A stretch of DNA of 64,000 nt from JANOSH01 sp031415695 (lineage in GTDB: Bacteria > Actinomycetota > Acidimicrobiia > Acidimicrobiales > Ilumatobacteraceae): positions 1 to 64,000 of the forward strand of contig JANOSH010000056.1 in the NCBI GenBank assembly GCA_031415695.1. The letters are read 5' to 3'. This document shows, piece after piece, positions 42,420-51,660 of the stretch. The position numbers were made by a program, and so were the translations under genes. The stretch's first letter is position 1. Each line of letters starts with the position of its first letter. Under the pieces are notes generated by a model. It was not told the DNA's origin, ran no database searches, and worked only from the letters and a program-made list of their open reading frames with translations.

Positions 42420-43526
42420 TTCTTGATAGTTGGCGAAATGGCTCGATAACAGCCGCTTGAGCTTCATCCAGAAATGCCGGTTGTCGAACTCGACCATGTA
42501 ACCCGATGTAGCAGCGCAGGTGATAACGGTGCCGCCCCGCTTGCACGCAAACACCGACGCTCCCATGGTTTGACGACCGGGGTGCTCAAAGACGATGTCG
42601 GGATCTTCGCCTGACAGGCTGCGGATCTTCTTGCCGAATCGCCGCCATTCGGTCTCGTCTTGGGTGTGCTCGTCCTTCCAAAACCGGTAATTCTCGGCCT
42701 TGCGGTCGATGACGTACTCGACGCCAAGTTCATTGAGCAAGGTGGCCTTTTCTGGTGATGACACCACACACACCGGGATGCCGCCGCCGTTCAGTACGTA
42801 CTGTGTCGCGTATCCGCCGATGCCGCCCGACGCACCCCAAATCAGGACGCTGTCGCCTTGCTTCATGCGCGAACCATTGTCGCCAACCAACATGCGGTAG
42901 CTGGTCGAGTTGCACAACCCGTTTACCGCCGCTTCTTCCCATGTGAGGTGCGATGGTTTGGGCATGAGCTGGTTGGCCTTGACGATAGCGAGATCGGCTA
43001 AGCCACCAAAGTTGGTCTCGAAGCCCCAGATGCGCTGGTTGATGGCCAGCATCGAGTCGTTGTGCGCTTCTGGATCCTGGTCGTCGACATAGTTGCAGTG
43101 AACCGTGACCTTGTCGCCGACCTTCCAATTACGAACCGCTGAACCGACTCGCAGCACCACGCCAGAAGCGTCGGACCCGATGATGTGGTGAGGCAGAGCG
43201 TGACGAGCGCCCCACTTGCCTTCCTTGCCGAGCCGATCGAGGAATCCGAACGTTGGTAGCGGCTCGAAGATCGACGTCCAGACCGTGTTGAAGTTGATGG
43301 AACTAGCCATCACCCCGATGAAACACTCGTCGGGCGCCAGGTCGGGGGTGGGCACATGGCCGACCTGCACACTGAGGCGGGGGTCCTTGTCGGCCGAGGC
43401 CACACCCTCGAACATCGCTATGTCGCTACGTTGTACATACGCCGCCCGGAATGACTCGGGGAGTGGGATGCTGGCGAGTTCATCACCGGAGGCACCAGCC
43501 TGGATTGCTTCGAGGATCTTGTCCAT
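42189..43526 (-). CDS. ccr: Crotonyl-CoA carboxylase/reductase
   Basis: 445-aa NADPH-dependent enoyl-CoA carboxylase of the MDR superfamily, making ethylmalonyl-CoA from crotonyl-CoA and CO2. CO2-site residues described for the family are present: Asn80 in SSINFNTVW, Phe169/Glu170 in WGFETNFGG and His363 in SSHFANYQE. The nucleotide fold is GASGGIGGYATQ. The C-terminal KRDRIGEDKI is typical, so its stop is reliable. It is the key enzyme of the ethylmalonyl-CoA route; divergent from thiolase (80-bp gap). Confidence 0.92.
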   Translation of the reverse strand: MDKILEAIQAGASGDELASIPLPESFRAAYVQRSDIAMFEGVASADKDPRLSVQVGHVPTPDLAPDECFIGVMASSINFNTVWTSIFEPLPTFGFLDRLGKEGKWGARHALPHHIIGSDASGVVLRVGSAVRNWKVGDKVTVHCNYVDDQDPEAHNDSMLAINQRIWGFETNFGGLADLAIVKANQLMPKPSHLTWEEAAVNGLCNSTSYRMLVGDNGSRMKQGDSVLIWGASGGIGGYATQYVLNGGGIPVCVVSSPEKATLLNELGVEYVIDRKAENYRFWKDEHTQDETEWRRFGKKIRSLSGEDPDIVFEHPGRQTMGASVFACKRGGTVITCAATSGYMVEFDNRHFWMKLKRLLSSHFANYQESWQANRLIDQGRIQPLLSRVHTLEETGTASLSVHRNEHEGKIGILCLAPVEGLGIDDAEKRDRIGEDKITLFRRHA

Positions 43527-43606
43527 CGACCGAAGTTACTGGTTGGTAAGCCACAACTCAACGTCGAGGCGTACGATGTTTGTACCAAGTCACCTCGGAG
43601 GTCGCC

Positions 43607-44788
43607 ATGCCAGGTTCATACATCGTCGCCGGAGCCCGTACCCCGATCGGAAAAATGAGCGGTGCTCTCTCGGGTTTCACGGCCATGGACCTCGGCGGCT
43701 TCGCCATCAAGGCAGCTTTGGAACGGGCAGAGGTCTCGCCCGACCAGGTCGATTATGTCTTTATGGGTCAGGTTCTTTTGGCCAACCAGGGCCAAATCCC
43801 AGCGCGGCAGGCGGCATCGAAGGGTGGAATTCCGCTCAACGTGCCGGCTACCACCGTCAACAAGGTGTGCCTGTCGGGCCTCAACTCGATCTACCTTGCC
43901 GACCTCATGATCCAAGCAGGCGAGGCCGACATCGTTGTCGCCGGAGGCATGGAGAGCATGACCCAGGCACCGTATTTGCTACCAAGTGGCCGGGCGGGCG
44001 CTCGGTATGGCAACACCGAAATGCTCGACGCCATTGTGCGAGACGGCCTGTGGTGCGCATTCGATGCGTGTCTCATGGGTCTTGGGACCGAGCGATATAG
44101 CGCCGGCAGCATGACTCGGCTCGAGCAGGACGAGTTTTCGGCGCTGAGCCACGAACGGGCGGCCGCGGCGATCAAGGATGGTCGTTTTGCCGACGAGATC
44201 GTTGCCGTTGCTGTGCCTCAACGCAAAGGCGAACCCATTCTCATTGAAACCGACGAAGGGGTGCGTCCGGGTACAACCGCCGAAAGCCTTGGTGGACTGC
44301 GGGCGGCATTCGACCCAACCGGCACCATTACGGCTGGTAACGCGTCGCAGATTTCCGACGGCGGATCAGCTGTGGTTGTGATGTCCAAAGCCGCGGCCGA
44401 GCGATGCGGTGTGGAACCGCTTGGACAGGTTGTGAGCTACGGACAGGTGGCAGGGCCCGACAACGTCAGCCTGTTGCACCAGCCGAGCCGAGCCATCAAT
44501 GCCGCGTTGGCCAAGGCCGGTTTGTCGGTCAGTGATGTCGATCTGTTCGAATTGAACGAGGCGTTTGCAGCAGTTGGTATCGCGTCGATGAAGGATCTAG
44601 GGATCTCGGCCGACATCACCAATGTGAACGGCGGGGCCATTGCGCTCGGTCACCCGATTGGCATGAGTGGCAACCGACTCGCCCTCACCGTGCTGCACGA
44701 GCTGCGCCGCAGGGGTGGCGGCGTTGGGGCCGTAGCGCTATGTGGCGGCGGAGGTCAGGGCGACGCGCTGGTAGTTCGAACCGTCTGA
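43607..44788 (+). CDS. Acetyl-CoA C-acetyltransferase (thiolase II)
   Basis: 393-aa thiolase. Active Cys88 in NKVCLSGLNS, then NEAFAAV, His in GHPIGMSG and the second Cys in CGGGGQGDA. GGAGG lies 5 bases before ATG 43607. It may condense two acetyl-CoA to acetoacetyl-CoA, feeding crotonyl-CoA to the divergent Ccr, or cleave in the reverse. Length normal. Confidence 0.93.
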   Translation: MPGSYIVAGARTPIGKMSGALSGFTAMDLGGFAIKAALERAEVSPDQVDYVFMGQVLLANQGQIPARQAASKGGIPLNVPATTVNKVCLSGLNSIYLADLMIQAGEADIVVAGGMESMTQAPYLLPSGRAGARYGNTEMLDAIVRDGLWCAFDACLMGLGTERYSAGSMTRLEQDEFSALSHERAAAAIKDGRFADEIVAVAVPQRKGEPILIETDEGVRPGTTAESLGGLRAAFDPTGTITAGNASQISDGGSAVVVMSKAAAERCGVEPLGQVVSYGQVAGPDNVSLLHQPSRAINAALAKAGLSVSDVDLFELNEAFAAVGIASMKDLGISADITNVNGGAIALGHPIGMSGNRLALTVLHELRRRGGGVGAVALCGGGGQGDALVVRTV

Positions 44789-44841
44789 TACTTGGGTCTG
44801 GCCTTGGAGTGACAATCGACGTTCGGTAGTAGGCTGGCTGT

Positions 44842-45009
44842 ATGGAGAAGCCCCTCGCAATCGAGGACCGGCGCGGCGTCGACGTGTCACAGATTCGTCG
44901 GCAGCTTCGCATGTCGGCCCCGGATCGCGTGCAATCCATGGTTCTTGCTGCAAATACGTTGGCGTCGATTAAGGAGCACGCTCGCAAATCGCCTGCACCA
45001 GCCGACTGA
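44842..45009 (+). CDS. Small protein, probable antitoxin of a nucleotidyltransferase pair
   Basis: 55 aa from ATG 44842 to TGA 45009. Basic and helical, with IRRQLRMSAPDRVQSMVLAA resembling the N-terminal part of small antitoxins that precede nucleotidyltransferase toxins. The stop overlaps the next ATG by one base (TGATG), a typical coupling. The recognised part is small, so this rests on position and size. Confidence 0.65.
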   Translation: MEKPLAIEDRRGVDVSQIRRQLRMSAPDRVQSMVLAANTLASIKEHARKSPAPAD

Positions 45010-45503
45010 TGTTTGACCCACTTCGGATTTGTGAGATCCTAAATGACGAGGGTGTCGAGTACGTCATAGTCGGCGGTTTCGCGTCGGTGGTACATGGCTC
45101 CTCGTTACCGACCGTCGATATCGACATTGTGCCATCTCGGCAAGCTGAAAACCTCGACCGACTCGGCCGAGCGCTCCGTCGCATGCACGCAATGATCCGC
45201 ACTATAGATGAGCCGGTGGCCGCACTGCTCGACGGGCCCTTCTTAGCGAACATGCCCTTGATGCTCAACTTGGTCTCAGATTTCGGAGATGTTGATTTGA
45301 CATTCAATCCGTCTGGGGGCCTTGATGGTTTCGATGGTTGGAATGTGCGCGCCACGTTCGTGGAGATCGCCGATCAAATCACGGTTCGGATCGCTGCACT
45401 CGACGACATCATCGCGTCGAAACGAGCAGCGAATCGCCCTAAGGACCGGATGGCGCTCCCGTACCTCGAGTCGCTACGAGACGAGATAGATCGCCGAGCC
45501 TGA
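45009..45503 (+). CDS. AbiEii/MNT-type nucleotidyltransferase, probable toxin
   Basis: 164-aa nucleotidyltransferase-fold protein. The motif GGFASVVHGSSLPTVDIDIV (GG...T.DiDiv) supplies two metal Asp residues, with a third carboxylate expected later (DVDLTF). AbiEii-type toxins modify tRNA or block growth; the short gene before it would be the antitoxin. No HEPN partner is visible. Followed by a strong terminator. Confidence 0.75.
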   Translation: MFDPLRICEILNDEGVEYVIVGGFASVVHGSSLPTVDIDIVPSRQAENLDRLGRALRRMHAMIRTIDEPVAALLDGPFLANMPLMLNLVSDFGDVDLTFNPSGGLDGFDGWNVRATFVEIADQITVRIAALDDIIASKRAANRPKDRMALPYLESLRDEIDRRA

Positions 45504-45517
45504 GTCGTGCTGGCGGC

Positions 45518-45560
45518 CTTTCGCGCAGCAGCGCGCCAACGGCGCGCTACTGCGCGAAAG
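45518..45560. terminator. Bidirectional hairpin terminator
   Basis: A 19-bp stem with a single C-A mismatch: CTTTCGCGCAG then AGCGCGCC, loop AAC, and the inverse strand to 45560. Both flanks read toward it (stops at 45503 and 45578). Confidence 0.85.
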
Positions 45561-45577
45561 CTTCGGGCGTTGCCCCA

Positions 45578-47056
45578 TTAGATAGTGGCGATGCTTCGCA
45601 TGATGAGGCCGGCACCCACGACCAAGACGAGGAGCCCCGTTGCATAGGGGGTGAGCGCGGTCCATCGTTGCCCGAACGTCCAGGTGCGTTGCAACCGGTC
45701 GCGAACACCAACCAGTAACAGCCCTGCCACCATCAGGGTTGCTGCCATACCGATGCCGTATCCGATCACCAGGATCACACCGAACGCGGTGCGCCCGAGT
45801 GCAACGGCTGACAGCAGCACGATGAGCGCCGATGGGCTTGGAACCAGCCCACCAGCTACCCCCATGCCCACAAGTCCTCGCCTCGAGACATGAGGCGTGA
45901 GGTCGTGCCCGTGGTGGTCGTGCCCGTGGTGGTCATGCCCGTGGTGGTCATGCCCGTGGTGGTCGTGCCCGTGATGCGAATGGCCGTGACTCGGCGTGCG
46001 GTGACGCACGGCGTTCACCAATAGCGCGGCACCAAGCCCTGCGATCAACACGCCGCTGGCCACACCGAGCCAGCCAAGCACGGTGTCGCCCGCCAACGAT
46101 GTCGACAGCGTCAACGCCAATCCAACCAGCAATACCCCGCCCGTGTGGGTGGCGGTGACCGTTGCCGCCACGAGTGAAGCGTCGCGCAAGGAACCCTGCC
46201 TGCCAGCAATGTAGGCGGCCATCACGGTTTTGCCGTGGCCGGGCAAGAGGGCGTGCGAGGCTCCGAGGACCATGGCGAGTAGTACGGCCAGCAGGCCAAC
46301 CTGTGGTGTGAGATCACGCCGTCCAACCAGTTGATTGAACCGTTGCGTCAGCCCATCAGTGGCTCGAGATATCGGGCCACCCGTAACAAAGGGTGCCCGA
46401 CCGCCCGGCTCAACGAGTTGTGCCGTAGCGTCCCCGGGCAGGACTGACAAGCTCACGCTTCGCACGTTGACGGGCGACTCCAACAAGCTGGTGGGATACA
46501 CGCGAAGCGAGCCGGTGGGGCTCGATTCGGGCACGGGGGAGTCGACCAACGTGACACCGTCGCCTGCAATGCTGATTTCTCGCCAGCCGACCCGCCCGGT
46601 ATCGGACCCATCGCTGAAGTCCAATCGGCGAGGACTTGTGAAGTCGACAGCGGCTTCAAGGCGGCATTCCAGCCGACTGGTCGACAAACCGGCTTGCCCC
46701 GCCTCGTACACAAACGATGTCTCGGCCGTTGTCAGTGGAACGGCAACGCCGTCGATCACCAGAGCGGCCCCGCTGCGCACGGAAGCACACAGTGCCTCAC
46801 CGTGGCGCGCGAGTTCGGCCGGAGAGACTTGGTCGTCGTTGTCGGCGTCGACGATCGACCGGGCCTGGGCGGTAGGAATCTCGGCGAAGTCCACGACGGC
46901 GCGGTTCACAAATCGGCCCGTCGTCAGCGAGAGTTGATGGGACCTGTTCACGCTGAAGTTGCCGAGCGGATGCGCATGAGCGGTATTGGAGTCAAGGACA
47001 ACTCCGCCAGCAACGACGAAAAGGCCGAAAAGGTAACGCCCCAGCCGCACTGTCAT
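45578..47056 (-). CDS. NicO-family nickel/cobalt (divalent metal) transporter with His-rich loop
   Basis: 492-aa membrane protein. A signal-like start and an extracytoplasmic domain (about 25-235) precede a six-helix NicO/RcnA-like core (LLAVLLAMVLGASHALLPGHGKT, with HALLPGHGK as the metal-site helix). A loop holds five HGHDH units that should chelate metal. The C-terminal core is VAGGLVPSPSALIVLLSAVA. RcnA-type members export Ni/Co; others import. The start overlaps the TPR gene stop by four bases. Last gene of the minus-strand metal string. Confidence 0.85.
   Translation of the reverse strand: MTVRLGRYLFGLFVVAGGVVLDSNTAHAHPLGNFSVNRSHQLSLTTGRFVNRAVVDFAEIPTAQARSIVDADNDDQVSPAELARHGEALCASVRSGAALVIDGVAVPLTTAETSFVYEAGQAGLSTSRLECRLEAAVDFTSPRRLDFSDGSDTGRVGWREISIAGDGVTLVDSPVPESSPTGSLRVYPTSLLESPVNVRSVSLSVLPGDATAQLVEPGGRAPFVTGGPISRATDGLTQRFNQLVGRRDLTPQVGLLAVLLAMVLGASHALLPGHGKTVMAAYIAGRQGSLRDASLVAATVTATHTGGVLLVGLALTLSTSLAGDTVLGWLGVASGVLIAGLGAALLVNAVRHRTPSHGHSHHGHDHHGHDHHGHDHHGHDHHGHDLTPHVSRRGLVGMGVAGGLVPSPSALIVLLSAVALGRTAFGVILVIGYGIGMAATLMVAGLLLVGVRDRLQRTWTFGQRWTALTPYATGLLVLVVGAGLIMRSIATI
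45901..45975. repeat. 15-bp tandem repeat in the transporter gene
   Basis: Five copies of a 15-bp unit (GGTCGTGCCCGTGGT with minor changes) encode the HGHDH loop of the transporter. In frame, so copy number can vary without breaking the gene. Confidence 0.85.
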
Positions 47057-48381
47057 GCCGCCAGCTCCAGTGACGCCAACGTGTCACGGGCTACCTTGGC
47101 TGACAAAGGATCAAACGCAGGGTCGATGGCTACTGCCGACCGCAACCGTGTGCGAGCTTCGACCGTGTCGCCGAGCGACAACGAGATCATGCCGGCATGG
47201 AACTCGAACAGCGCCTTACGAGTTCCAAACGCTCTGGCCCGGTTGATGGCATCAAGCGCTTCTTGATGACGACCGGTGGCGTGTAACGCCCATGCGTGGG
47301 CATCGTGCATATCCATAAACGGGCGTCGGGCCACCGCCCGTTCGGCATCGCCAAGTGCCTTGGCAACGTCGCCGCGATCGATATCGACGAGCGTGGTAGT
47401 GGCGTCGGGCTCGACACCGTTCTGCGCAAACAACCGCTGCGTTGCGGCCAGTACTTTGTATTGCTCGCTGGCCTGTTCGGTCTGGCCAACTGATTCCAGG
47501 AGGCGGGCGTACTCAACGATGTAGCCGGGCTCGGGTGCTCGGGTAACAGCGGAGCCGTAATCGCTGAGAGCAGTTTGGGTTTGGCCGAGAGCTGCTTCGG
47601 AACGGGCCTTGCCAATGAGCGCCGAAACGTCGCTTGGAGAGGCGGCCAACGCTGCAACGTAGTGACTAAGTGCGGTGTTCGGGTCGCCCTGATCGCCTGC
47701 GAGCCCACCGAGTTGTACGAGCGCAAACGCACGGTCGGCGGCTGTTGGCGCGTCGTCGAGTGCGCGTTGCATCAACCGACGTGCCTCGTTTATGTTGCCG
47801 CGAAGTTCCCAGGTGTACGACGCCCGAGAGAGTGAGGCGGTATCGGGAGAAAGGTCGACCATCCGTTGGACTGCTTGCAGTGCAGCATCGTAATTGCCGA
47901 GCTGTAATTCAGCGTCGCTGAGGGCGCCGTAGAGCAGCGCGTTGAACGCATTGATCGCGATGCCACGCTGTGCAAAGGTGCGAGCCTCGGTGAAGTCGTG
48001 TCGGGCCGATGAAAGGGCGGAGAGTCCGGCGTATGCCAGGTAGTTGTCGGCCTGGTTGATCTCGAGTGACCGGGCCAGTGCACCGTCGGCTCGGGGGTAC
48101 AGCGTTGGGTCGACGGTTGTCTTGGCCTGTTGCACGTATGCGATACCTAGGGTGGCCCATCCGACATGGTCGCCGGGAACGGTTTGCAACCGCGTCTGGA
48201 GCGACGCGATGAGTTCGGCAAGGGTTGCGCCGCTGCGAGCCGCTGGTGTGGCGACAAAAGAGTCGACACCGGGTTGGGTGGTCGGCAGCGCTCGGGTCGT
48301 CCCGAAGGATCCAGCCGCGAAAAGCGTAAGCCCGATACCTATGCCGGTCGTAAGGATGGCCCATGATCGTTTGCCCCTCAT
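47053..48381 (-). CDS. TPR-repeat protein
   Basis: 442 aa. A signal-anchor near the N-terminus (ILTTGIGIGLTLFAAGSFG) is followed by about nine 34-residue TPR units, for example AYVQQAKTTVDPTLYPRADG and DAHAWALHATGRHQEALDAI. It is probably a secreted or membrane-tethered scaffold in the cell envelope. It lies between the DUF4331 and NicO genes, in the same order as in other DUF4331-TPR-transporter loci I recall, and so may assist metal or surface-protein handling. Confidence 0.85.
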   Translation of the reverse strand: MRGKRSWAILTTGIGIGLTLFAAGSFGTTRALPTTQPGVDSFVATPAARSGATLAELIASLQTRLQTVPGDHVGWATLGIAYVQQAKTTVDPTLYPRADGALARSLEINQADNYLAYAGLSALSSARHDFTEARTFAQRGIAINAFNALLYGALSDAELQLGNYDAALQAVQRMVDLSPDTASLSRASYTWELRGNINEARRLMQRALDDAPTAADRAFALVQLGGLAGDQGDPNTALSHYVAALAASPSDVSALIGKARSEAALGQTQTALSDYGSAVTRAPEPGYIVEYARLLESVGQTEQASEQYKVLAATQRLFAQNGVEPDATTTLVDIDRGDVAKALGDAERAVARRPFMDMHDAHAWALHATGRHQEALDAINRARAFGTRKALFEFHAGMISLSLGDTVEARTRLRSAVAIDPAFDPLSAKVARDTLASLELAA

Positions 48382-48467
48382 GTGAAACTGCTTTCGTTCG
48401 AAAGTTGGGTAGACGACGGTGGTGTGATGGCCGGGAGAGCCACCACACCACCGCCTGAATGTGCCTG

Positions 48468-51134
48468 TTACCCGGCGATCACCGTTCCGGGGAAGTACCC
48501 GGCGATGTCGGCGAGAAGGTGCGTGCTATTCGACGTATAGATGCATACCCGGCCACCGTCGCCAACCTTGGCGGCGACGAGGTTCGGGGTGGTTGCACCG
48601 CTCAGGTTCAGGTTGGATGCCAACGGGCGGGGCGACCCGCAGGCATACACCGTCACGAAGCCGTCGCCAACTGAACCGGTGGCGGTGAGGTTCAAGAGAA
48701 CCGTGCCGGCATCGGTCGGTACGTTGGTTGTACCGAACCCAATCACGTCGAGTTCGATGGTCTGACCCGCAATGGGCTTGGCGCCCGAATAGTTGATCAG
48801 GCCGACGGTCGACCGGGTTTCGAGAACCCGCTCAGGAACCGTTGCGACGAATGACGACGCTGCCGGTGCATACCCCTGAAGGTCGGCAATGACATCGGTG
48901 CCGCTGCTCACGAAGAGGCACACGTTTCCGTCGGTTCCGATCGCAGCGGCAACCAGGTTGGCTCGGGTGAGCCCCGGGATGAGGTTGACGTTCGACGCAT
49001 TGGGTGGCGTGGTGCCACACGGGTACGCCGTGATCCAACCTTCGTTGTCACTGTTGGTTCCGGTGACGTTCAGCAATACTGCCTTGGCGTTGGCGGGGAC
49101 CATTGTCGTGCCGACAGCAGTGACATCCAACGTGATGACCTGTCCTGCTGCGGGCTTGGCGCCTGTGTAGCCGCGTTGGGCCTGATCGCTCCGTGTTTCC
49201 AGGAGGCGTTCGGGCTGAGTTGGGACGTATGCGGCAGTCGACGGGTGGAACCCAGCGGCGTCGGCGAACAGGTCAGTAGTGGTGCTGGTGTAGATACACA
49301 CCTTGCCACCAACTCCTACGCGTGCGGCCACCAGTGCGTTGGTGATCATGCCACCGATCGGGTTGAAGTTCGATGCTTCGGGGCGAGGCGTCCCGCATGC
49401 ATAGACCGTCACAAATCCGCTAGACCCCGTGTTCACAGCCGTGAGGTTGAGGAACACCGTCTGAGCGTCATTCGGAATAAGCGAACCAGCGACGCCGGTG
49501 ACCTGAAGCTCAATGGTTTGTCCAGCCGTTGGCATCGCACCGGTGTAGCCCTTTTGCATCTGATCGCTTCGGGTTTCGAGCAAACGAGCAGGTGTGATGG
49601 ATACGAACTCGGGAGCCCGAGGTGTTCGTTCGACGCCAAGGTTCACACCATCGGTGTGCGGCAGGGCAACGTATGGGAATGTGGCGGTGAAGTCCCGGTC
49701 GTTACGGTCGACTGAGTCGATCGTGGCCAACGCAGCAACAAGTTGTCCACTTTGTGCTGCACCTTCCACGGCCTGAATCGCGATGTCGACAACGTCGTCG
49801 GTGAGTCGCCGTCCGTTCGGGAACCCGGCAACGTCGCCGGCAAGAACGCCCAAGCGGCTCGGGGATGCGGACGGAGCCACCGCCATGTTGAGCCGCAGCA
49901 TTTCCGATGGACGCAAAGCTATGCCCATGCCACGGGCTGCCTGCGCATCTGCGTTCAAATCCTGCGAGTTGAGGTCCACGTTCAGCACCACTGCCGGGTC
50001 GCCGTCGGCACCAGCGTTGGCCCTACTGATGCCGGTCAGGAAGATCTCGAATAGGTCGTTACGGTTGACCGGCGGCGCAGGCACTCCGTAGATCCCTTGG
50101 ATCAACTTGGGCAGAATCGGGTCGAGTACCTTTTCGACAACTGCGGGGATCCCTGCATCCTGATCAGGACGCACTGAGTTGAAAGCGTCCTTCAGAGCTA
50201 GCGGGATAACCACTTCGTTGACGAGCGGGTTGCCCAGCCGCGACACCTGCACAAACGTGGCGTCGGGTGTACCGGGCGCGTCGGCTACGACGGCGCTGCG
50301 ACGATCAGTCGTGCTCCAAATCCCGACAACGGGGTTGCGGGTCGCGTCGCCACTAATGGCTAAGGCCGACTTCGGCACCTGCAACGCAATGGTGTTCACG
50401 TTGTATCCGGCTAGCGTGTCTTCACCGACTTCAGTGGCGTTCGCTCCGTACAGCAGATCGAACACTCGAAGGTCGAGGAAGAACGAATCATCGGCTTGAC
50501 CCGAGAATGTCTTTCCGCCGGCCGGGATGTTGTAGGTGGCTTGGGTGCGTAATGCGTTGTAGTCGGGTGTTCCCGCCGGGCCAGCGAATGACGGTGCGGC
50601 GATCGGGTCTCCAGCCGTGTGCACGCCATCGCCGTTGCCCAGTAGCGGCGTTGTTACTCCAGCACCATTGGTGACGGTGAGGTCGTAGGTCTGGTAGACG
50701 TTCAGGTCAGGATCGTCAATTGTGGTGACTGGACCGGTGTTGTTGAGGAACTGGTTCGGGTCACGAATCACCGTGTCGAAAATCCAGGTATAGGTGAGAT
50801 CAGGCAAGGCGTCGCCGTCGTTGTCGATCTTGATGTTGTACCGAGTGTCGTCGGCCCATGTGTAGAAGTTTGGTCCGCCGTTTGGTTCTTCGAACGGGAT
50901 CCAGTTGGCAATGAGCGTGACTGTGTCGGGGGCGTCAGGGCTGACGAACGCGTACACGTCGGTGTTGTCGGCGCGTGGATCTCCTGCGATCAGCGGCGCT
51001 TCGCGATGGCTTGACGCCGCGACCTGGAACGGTCCCATCTGGGTGGCGAAGGTGCCGACCAAAAGCAGGGCACCAACCCCTCCAGCGGTTCGCCGCTTCC
51101 ATTTCCTGTGGGATGGCACAACGTGGGGTTTCAT
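48468..51134 (-). CDS. Secreted DUF4331 protein with three C-terminal repeats
   Basis: 888 aa. Signal sequence (GGVGALLLVGTFATQMGPFQ), then a DUF4331 domain at about 38-520, opening with SSHREAPLIAGDPRADNTDVYAF, a well-known motif. From about 525, three ~118-residue repeats start with (A/E)R(L/V)LETRS and end with VCIYTS..T.L.AD..G(F/Y)xP. These resemble the surface repeats of Acidimicrobiia proteins. ATG at 51134 is chosen because it precedes the signal peptide. Likely exported; function unknown, perhaps metal binding. Confidence 0.87.
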   Translation of the reverse strand: MKPHVVPSHRKWKRRTAGGVGALLLVGTFATQMGPFQVAASSHREAPLIAGDPRADNTDVYAFVSPDAPDTVTLIANWIPFEEPNGGPNFYTWADDTRYNIKIDNDGDALPDLTYTWIFDTVIRDPNQFLNNTGPVTTIDDPDLNVYQTYDLTVTNGAGVTTPLLGNGDGVHTAGDPIAAPSFAGPAGTPDYNALRTQATYNIPAGGKTFSGQADDSFFLDLRVFDLLYGANATEVGEDTLAGYNVNTIALQVPKSALAISGDATRNPVVGIWSTTDRRSAVVADAPGTPDATFVQVSRLGNPLVNEVVIPLALKDAFNSVRPDQDAGIPAVVEKVLDPILPKLIQGIYGVPAPPVNRNDLFEIFLTGISRANAGADGDPAVVLNVDLNSQDLNADAQAARGMGIALRPSEMLRLNMAVAPSASPSRLGVLAGDVAGFPNGRRLTDDVVDIAIQAVEGAAQSGQLVAALATIDSVDRNDRDFTATFPYVALPHTDGVNLGVERTPRAPEFVSITPARLLETRSDQMQKGYTGAMPTAGQTIELQVTGVAGSLIPNDAQTVFLNLTAVNTGSSGFVTVYACGTPRPEASNFNPIGGMITNALVAARVGVGGKVCIYTSTTTDLFADAAGFHPSTAAYVPTQPERLLETRSDQAQRGYTGAKPAAGQVITLDVTAVGTTMVPANAKAVLLNVTGTNSDNEGWITAYPCGTTPPNASNVNLIPGLTRANLVAAAIGTDGNVCLFVSSGTDVIADLQGYAPAASSFVATVPERVLETRSTVGLINYSGAKPIAGQTIELDVIGFGTTNVPTDAGTVLLNLTATGSVGDGFVTVYACGSPRPLASNLNLSGATTPNLVAAKVGDGGRVCIYTSNSTHLLADIAGYFPGTVIAG

Positions 51135-51204
51135 GCGAATTCCTCCTGTGTTTGGTAGAGAGCAGTGGATGTTGGCAAGGCTGCCGACAACCGACATGAG
51201 TTCG

Positions 51205-51660
51205 TCACCGTTGGTTGATTCGTTCACTTTTTGTTGAACACGACCCGCACTGTCCTACCAGAGCGACACCATGCGGATCGAGCGTGAACCCGGTTGCTTG
51301 CTGGGTCGTTCGAGCGAGCGACTGTAGGTGGTCGTTCATCGCCGGAAGGTCCGTCAGTAGACCGCATCGATTGCAGATGAGATGCGCGTGGCCTTGCTCA
51401 CCAAGGTGGTACACCGCGGCACCTAACCCGGCTCGAACTTGCTCTACGACACCGAGTTCGTCGAGTCGTTGCAACACCCGGTACACCGTCGAGGGGGCGA
51501 CACCTGGCAGGCGACGTTCCAGCTCAGCCATCAGATCCTCGGCGGTCAGGTGGTCGGTTGTTTCGCTGAGGATATTCACAACTAGTCGTGTTGACACGGT
51601 CGATCTGCCGCCGGTCTCGCGAATCTTTGACAGGACCCGCTCGGCCGGTGTCTCGGTCAT
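51205..51660 (-). CDS. zur: Fur-family zinc regulator (Zur-like)
   Basis: 151 aa. Winged helix at about 20-80 (GVAPSTVYRVLQRLDELGVV) and a zinc-binding C-terminus with CNRCG (Cys96, Cys99) and CGSC (Cys138, Cys141), plus HAH. Position at the end of znuACB suggests Zur, but Fur or Nur cannot be excluded. ATG 51660 overlaps the permease stop by four bases (ATGA). It should repress the zinc genes when zinc is plentiful. Confidence 0.85.
   Translation of the reverse strand: MTETPAERVLSKIRETGGRSTVSTRLVVNILSETTDHLTAEDLMAELERRLPGVAPSTVYRVLQRLDELGVVEQVRAGLGAAVYHLGEQGHAHLICNRCGLLTDLPAMNDHLQSLARTTQQATGFTLDPHGVALVGQCGSCSTKSERINQR

Noticed and set aside
45901..45975. CRISPR-like array
   Set aside because: Units are 15 bp, contiguous without spacers and in frame within the transporter gene.
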